Source: Phytopseudomonas seleniipraecipitans (GTDB lineage Bacteria; Pseudomonadota; Gammaproteobacteria; Pseudomonadales; Pseudomonadaceae). From it: DNA of 64,000 nucleotides. The position numbers were made by a program, and so were the translations under genes. Below, piece after piece: positions 59,533 through 64,000 of this stretch (positions within the stretch are counted from its first letter, which is position 1; the number at the start of each line of letters is the position of its first letter). The notes under the pieces were generated by a model. It was not told the origin of the DNA and searched no databases. It saw only the letters and a program-made list of their open reading frames with translations. The stretch is from the NCBI RefSeq assembly GCF_900102335.1, contig NZ_FNBM01000003.1:62001-126000 (forward strand), written 5' to 3'.

Positions 59533-60831
59533 TCAATCGACCGCGTACCCCAGAACCCGCGGCAACCACAGCGCGATTTCCGGAAAAACGGCGACCAGCA
59601 CCAGCGCACAGCCCATCACCGCAACGAACAGCAGCGCCCAACCGATGGTCTGCTCGAGGCGAATCTTCGCCACTTCGGCGGTGACCATCAGGTTGATCGC
59701 CACCGGCGGGGTGAACTGGCCGATAGCGATGTTCATGGCCAGCAAAATGCCGAACCACACCGGGTTCCAACCGAAGTGCTGCATCACCGGGATGAGGATC
59801 GGCATCAGGATCAGGTAGATCGAGATGGCGTCCAGCAGCATGCCGGCCAGCAGCACGGCGATCATCACCAGCACCAGCAGCACCGTGCCGTTATCGGACA
59901 GCGAGATCAGCCACTCGGCCATGTGCCGGAATGTGCCAAGCATGGTGCCGGCCCAAGCGAAAATCCCGGCCAGGGCGATGATCAGCATCACCACCCCGGA
60001 AATCACCGCGGCCTCACCACACAGGCGCCACAGGCTGCGCCAGTCCAGTTCACGGGTGACGAACAGCCCGACCGCTACACCGTAGGCAACGCCTACCACG
60101 GCAGCTTCGGTGGGTGTGAACAGGCCGCTGCGCAGGCCGCCGAGAATCAGTATTGGCGCGAACAATGCCGGTAATGCCTGCTTGAAGCTCGGCCACAACG
60201 GCGGCCGCTCGACGCCTTCAGGCGACTCCCAGCCGTAGCGGCGCGCCAGCAGCCAGACCGGCAGCAGCAGCACCGCACCGGCGAGGATGCCGGGAAACAG
60301 GCCGGCCGCGAATAGCGCACGCAAGTCGACGCCCGGCACCACGATCGAATACAGAATCAACGCGATCGACGGCGGAATGAGGATGGCGGTCGAGGCTGAT
60401 GCGGCGATCAGGGTCGCGGAAAACGGCTTGGGGTAGCCCGCCTTGGTCATGCTCGGCAGCATCACCATGGCCACCGCGGCCGCGTCCGCCGGACCGGAGC
60501 CGCTCATGCCGCCCATGATCAGACAGACCAGCACCGCCACCATCGCCAGGCCACCGTGGCGCGGACCGATCATCGCCTGGGCGAAACGCACCAGACGCAG
60601 CGCCACTCCGGCCTTCTCGAATACCAGGCCGGTGAGAATGAACAGAGGGATGGCGATCAGCGGGTATTTGGCCACGCCGTTGTAGGTGTTGGTGCCGAGG
60701 GTCGCGAGCATCTCCGGCGACAGCCCGGCGATGATGCCGATAGCGCCAGAAAGCCCTAGGGCAAACGCCACCGGCACGCCGAGCAGCAGCAACACCAGAA
60801 AACTGGCGATCAACCACAGATCAGGACTCAT
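59533..60831 (-). CDS. TRAP transporter large permease (DctM)
   Basis: A 432-residue membrane protein with about 12 hydrophobic segments, the sodium-coupled transport subunit of a TRAP system. Typical DctM stretches are visible: LGVPVAFALGLSGA near the N-terminus, the GGMSGSGPADAAAVAMVMLP segment (about residue 107) and FTPTEAAVVGVAYG. It overlaps the small permease gene by 11 bases. The solute is unknown. Confidence 0.9.
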   Translation of the reverse strand: MSPDLWLIASFLVLLLLGVPVAFALGLSGAIGIIAGLSPEMLATLGTNTYNGVAKYPLIAIPLFILTGLVFEKAGVALRLVRFAQAMIGPRHGGLAMVAVLVCLIMGGMSGSGPADAAAVAMVMLPSMTKAGYPKPFSATLIAASASTAILIPPSIALILYSIVVPGVDLRALFAAGLFPGILAGAVLLLPVWLLARRYGWESPEGVERPPLWPSFKQALPALFAPILILGGLRSGLFTPTEAAVVGVAYGVAVGLFVTRELDWRSLWRLCGEAAVISGVVMLIIALAGIFAWAGTMLGTFRHMAEWLISLSDNGTVLLVLVMIAVLLAGMLLDAISIYLILMPILIPVMQHFGWNPVWFGILLAMNIAIGQFTPPVAINLMVTAEVAKIRLEQTIGWALLFVAVMGCALVLVAVFPEIALWLPRVLGYAVD

Positions 60832-61297
60832 CGTGTTCGCCCCCGCGCAGCCGCTCCAGGGTCATCTGGCACAAGCGCACGAACATCAGCAGGCTGAGCA
60901 CCGGTAGCCAGACCACGTACCACCAGTTCGGCAGCCCCAGGCCTGGCGACTCGGATTGCCACTGGTATTCCTCCAGCGCGAATTGCCCGCCGAACCACAG
61001 CACCAGCCCCAACACCAGCGTCGCCGCCAGCCATTGCAGGATGATCAGCGGCGTGCGCAGCGCCGGGCACAGCCGTTCGAGAAACCCGATGCGAATATGC
61101 CGATTGCGGCGCAGCGCCACCGAGGCGCCCGCGAACGTCAGGACGACCAGAAGGAACACCGACAATTCTTCGGTGAAGGCAAAAGAGGCGTTGGTGAAGT
61201 AACGCACCACCACGTTGGCCAGGCTGATCAGGCCGATGATCAGCAGCGCCAGGGTGGCGAGCCCGCGCTCGAGCGGCGCGTCCGCTTGTTTGTTCAT
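60821..61297 (-). CDS. TRAP transporter small permease (DctQ)
   Basis: A 158-residue, four-helix membrane subunit of the TRAP transporter. The family pattern FTEELSVFLLVVLTFAGASVALRRNRHIRI is followed by a further two membrane segments and a charged cytoplasmic C-terminus. It lies between dctP and dctM as in most three-gene TRAP operons. Confidence 0.88.
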   Translation of the reverse strand: MNKQADAPLERGLATLALLIIGLISLANVVVRYFTNASFAFTEELSVFLLVVLTFAGASVALRRNRHIRIGFLERLCPALRTPLIILQWLAATLVLGLVLWFGGQFALEEYQWQSESPGLGLPNWWYVVWLPVLSLLMFVRLCQMTLERLRGGEHDES

Positions 61298-61345
61298 GAG
61301 GTTCTCGCAGCAAAACGGGAGCCGGGGCCGGCTCCCTCACACTTA

Positions 61346-62344
61346 TCAGGGCTGGGCAATGGCGCTGCGGGCAGTGTCGAGCAACTTGTCACCGATTTTC
61401 GGTGCCCACTTTTCGTGGACGCTCTGGGTCGCATCGACGAACGCCTGGCGTTCGGCCTCACTGAGCTCGACCACTTCAACGCCGCGGCTGCGGATGTCTT
61501 CCAGGCGCTTCGCCTGCTGACCACGCGACAGCTCGACTTCCCACTTGCCGGCATCGATCGCCGCCTGTTCGAGCAATTCACGGTCGGCTTCCGGCAGGGT
61601 TTTCCACACGCGCTGGTTGACCGCGAAGATCAGCGGGTCGGCCATGTAGTGCCACAGCGTCAGGTACTTCTGGCCGACCTGATCGACCCGCGCCACGTCG
61701 AACACCGACAGCGGGTTTTCCTGGCCGTCGACGGCGCCGGTGGTCAGCGCTGGCTTGGCATCGGCCCAGCTCATCTGCGTCGGGTTGGCGCCCAACGCGC
61801 TGAAGGTATCCTGGAACAGCGGCGAGCCGACCACACGGATCTTCAGGCCCGCCAGATCAGCCGGCGCACGCACGGGCTTGCGGGAGTTGGAAACTTCACG
61901 GAACCCGTTCTCGCCCCACGCCAGCGGGACGATGCCGCGCTGCTCGATGGCGGCGAACGCCAGCTTGCCAGCCTCGCCTCCGGTAATGGCATCGAGATCC
62001 GCGTTGTCGCGCATCAGAAACGGCAGGGAGAACAGGTTCAGCTCAGGCACTTGTGGCGACCAGTTGATGGTCGAGCCGACGGCCATGTCGATCAGCCCGG
62101 AGCGCATCGCCGAAAACTCCTTGGTCTGGTCACCGGCGACCAGCTGGGCGTTGGGGTAGACGCGCAGAGTGACGCGCCCCTCGGATCGTTCGTTGACCAG
62201 ATCTGCCCATTTCTGCGCAGCCTGGCCCCATGGGAAAGCATCCGACAGGACGGTAGAAACGGAATATTCGCGAGCCTGGGCAGCGAAGCCGGCCGACAGT
62301 GCAGCAGTTGCGGCCATGGCCGCAAAGAAACGAGTGAATTTCAT
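61346..62344 (-). CDS. TRAP transporter solute-binding protein (DctP/YiaO type)
   Basis: A 332-residue periplasmic binding protein with a signal peptide cut near AAQA-REYSV. It carries the conserved solute-carboxylate arginine region (LAGLKIRVVGSPLFQDTF, about residue 150) and the GAVDGQENP segment of TRAP binding proteins. It is the first gene of the dctP-dctQ-dctM operon. It resembles binding proteins for sugar acids and keto acids rather than the dicarboxylate-type orphan at 43.4 kb, but the ligand is not determined. Confidence 0.88.
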   Translation of the reverse strand: MKFTRFFAAMAATAALSAGFAAQAREYSVSTVLSDAFPWGQAAQKWADLVNERSEGRVTLRVYPNAQLVAGDQTKEFSAMRSGLIDMAVGSTINWSPQVPELNLFSLPFLMRDNADLDAITGGEAGKLAFAAIEQRGIVPLAWGENGFREVSNSRKPVRAPADLAGLKIRVVGSPLFQDTFSALGANPTQMSWADAKPALTTGAVDGQENPLSVFDVARVDQVGQKYLTLWHYMADPLIFAVNQRVWKTLPEADRELLEQAAIDAGKWEVELSRGQQAKRLEDIRSRGVEVVELSEAERQAFVDATQSVHEKWAPKIGDKLLDTARSAIAQP

Positions 62345-62665
62345 GGGGCATCCTTGAATGGATCGCGGTTCTAGTTGTTTTAAGTGCGTGCGCCTCGACC
62401 AAGGTCAACAGCGCAGCAGATCCAGCGGCGAGCGGATGGTTCGCCAGACGTGCCGGGGTCGGCACGGAGAACGGCACCCTGGGGCGCCAGCGCAGCCAAG
62501 TCGTCTTGTGGACGAGCGGGCCACCTTGCAGTGATACGACGTGTGGCAACTATCCCAGAAGCGCGGCGTGCATGCCATATCATCGTGAGCGCTGCATGCG
62601 CACCACCAAGCCCGCGGCATGCGGCGGTTCTGCCCCTATAATGCGCAGCCCAAAGGAAGCCCTGC
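62345..62665. other. Divergent intergenic region TRAP operon / MATE gene
   Basis: No gene seen in these 321 bases. On the minus strand TTGACC (62403-62408) and TTAAAA (62378-62383) might serve the TRAP operon, but the 19-base spacer is long. Confidence 0.4.
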
Positions 62666-64000
62666 ATGTTTCGTGATGCCTGGCGCGACGCGCCGACCCA
62701 CCGCAAGGTGTGGGCGCTCGCCGCGCCGATGATTCTCTCCAACCTCTCCGTGCCGCTGGTGGCACTGGTCGACACCGCTGTGGTCGGCCACCTGCCCCAC
62801 GCCCATCAGCTGGGCGCGGTGGCAGTGGGCAGCAGCCTGTACATCCTGATCGTCGGGCTGCTCGGCTTCCTGCGCATGGGCACCACCGGGTTTGCCGCGC
62901 AGGCATGTGGGCGCGGCGATGGCGGCGCGTTGCGCCAGGTGTTGGTGCAGGGTCTGCTGCTCGCCGCAGTATTGGCGCTGACCCTAGGCGCGCTGGCAGT
63001 GCCGTTCAGCGGCCTGGCCCTCGGGCTGATGAACCCGTCGGCGGAGCTGGATGCGCTGACCCGCGAGTTCCTGCAGACCCGCCTGCTCGGCCTGCCTGCT
63101 GCGCTGGCCAACTATGCGCTGATCGGCTGGCTGCTCGGCGCGCAGAACGCGCGCGCGCCGCTGGTGATGCTGCTGGTCACCAACCTGCTGAACATCGTGT
63201 TGTCGCTGTGGTTCGTGCTCGGCCTGCATTGGGAGGTGGTCGGCGCGGCGCGCGCTGCGGTGCTCGCCGAGTGGGGCGGCCTGCTGGTCGGCCTGGCGCT
63301 GACCCGCGGTGCGCTGCGCCGTCACCCTGGCCGTACGCAGTGGGCGGCGATGGGCAAGTGGCAGAGCTGGCGAGCACTGCTGGCAGTCAACCGCGACATC
63401 TTTCTACGCTCGCTGGCGCTGCAGGCGGTGTTCCTGCTGATCACCATCCAGGGTGCGCGCCTCGGCGATGCCACGGTGGCGGCCAATGCGCTGCTGCTCA
63501 ACGGCCTGCTGGTCACCGCCTACGCGCTGGATGGCCTGGCCCACGCGGTCGAAGCGCTGTGCGGCCACGCCATCGGCGCGCGTGATCGCCTGGCGCTCAG
63601 GCGCAGCCTGATCGTCGCCGGTCTCTGGTCGCTGCTGGCCAGCCTGCTGTTCGCGCTGTTCTTCGCCGCGGGCGGCCACCTGTTCGTGGATCTGCAGACC
63701 AACATTCCCGCCGTGCGCGAAACCGCCATGCAGTACCTGCCCTATCTCGCCCTGCTGCCCCTGTTCGCGGTGTGGAGCTACCTGCTCGATGGCCTGTTCA
63801 TCGGCGCCACCCGCGCCCGCGAAATGCGCAACGCGATGCTGGTGGCCCTGGCCCTCGGCCTGCCCATTGCGCTGGCGCTACAGGGCTTCGGTAACCACGG
63901 ACTGTGGATCGCCTTCCTGATCTTCATGGCACTGCGCGGCCTGGCACTCGGCGCCCTGGCCTGGCATTTGGCGCGTCGCGATCGATGGCTGGCGGCGCCC
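62666..64000 (+). CDS. MATE-family efflux protein, DinF-like (3' end beyond window)
   Basis: The first 445 codons of a multidrug and toxin extrusion family protein; the stop lies beyond the right edge. ATG 62666 follows AAAGGAAG. The N-terminal MATE repeat (KVWALAAPMILSNLSVPLVALVDTAVVGHL) and the second repeat starting near residue 233 (NRDIFLRSLALQAVFLLITI) are visible, with about 12 membrane segments in all. It is closer to DinF than to NorM. Substrate unknown. Confidence 0.88.
   Translation, partial: MFRDAWRDAPTHRKVWALAAPMILSNLSVPLVALVDTAVVGHLPHAHQLGAVAVGSSLYILIVGLLGFLRMGTTGFAAQACGRGDGGALRQVLVQGLLLAAVLALTLGALAVPFSGLALGLMNPSAELDALTREFLQTRLLGLPAALANYALIGWLLGAQNARAPLVMLLVTNLLNIVLSLWFVLGLHWEVVGAARAAVLAEWGGLLVGLALTRGALRRHPGRTQWAAMGKWQSWRALLAVNRDIFLRSLALQAVFLLITIQGARLGDATVAANALLLNGLLVTAYALDGLAHAVEALCGHAIGARDRLALRRSLIVAGLWSLLASLLFALFFAAGGHLFVDLQTNIPAVRETAMQYLPYLALLPLFAVWSYLLDGLFIGATRAREMRNAMLVALALGLPIALALQGFGNHGLWIAFLIFMALRGLALGALAWHLARRDRWLAAP

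Noticed and set aside
62395..62408. Second ANR-like box (TCGACCAAGGTCAA) near the TRAP operon
   Set aside because: Only seven of ten defined bases match and both half-sites are degenerate.

Overview
The window is about 64 kb of GC-rich chromosome from a Pseudomonas, most likely a P. mendocina/alcaligenes/oleovorans-type species. The basis is the gene order: lptD-surA-pdxA-rsmA-apaG-apaH-glpE, then prkA-yeaH-spoVR, cca, folK-folB/plsY, tsaD, and rpsU-dnaG-rpoD match the arrangement I remember from P. aeruginosa. Intergenic repeat families typical of that group are also present. I see no rRNA, tRNA, CRISPR array, prophage or insertion sequence.

Layout. Positions 1-23.9 kb are a housekeeping block: peptidoglycan recycling (murU, amgK), outer-membrane biogenesis (lptD, surA), vitamin B6 and folate synthesis, RNA modification (rsmA, cca, tsaD), and the macromolecular synthesis operon rpsU-dnaG-rpoD. 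Positions 23.9-32 kb hold a CxCC metallochaperone GTPase, the c-di-GMP receptor mapZ, a 54-residue small gene, radA, two YdcH-like genes, mscL, a TerC/CBS/CorC membrane protein and a ferredoxin-NADP reductase.

Positions 32-44.4 kb are an accessory catabolic region. A sugar-acid (L-arabinonate-type) dehydratase is transcribed divergently from an operon of an MFS transporter, an acylating acetaldehyde dehydrogenase and a 4-hydroxy-2-oxovalerate aldolase. A GntR regulator and a multiply broken FAD-linked oxidase follow the dehydratase. Beyond them lie an AraD1/GguC-type enzyme and a 2-oxoglutarate semialdehyde dehydrogenase under a divergent LysR gene, then an orphan TRAP binding protein. The juxtaposition suggests two fates for one 2-keto-3-deoxy acid: oxidation to 2-oxoglutarate, or aldol cleavage with channelling of the aldehyde to an acyl-CoA. 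The second route is my main hypothesis for something new here.

Positions 44.4-64 kb hold rlmG, a second-type TldD/PmbA pair, a PheC-like periplasmic dehydratase, and the cyanide-insensitive cytochrome bd operon cioAB with a 48-residue third subunit and an upstream ANR-like box. Two convergent TonB-dependent receptors follow, one with a FecI/FecR cell-surface signalling pair and a Fur-like box. A TRAP transporter operon and the start of a MATE exporter end the window. Three families of short intergenic repeats lie mostly between convergent gene ends; one is associated with a duplication of the 3' end of the pmbA-like gene.
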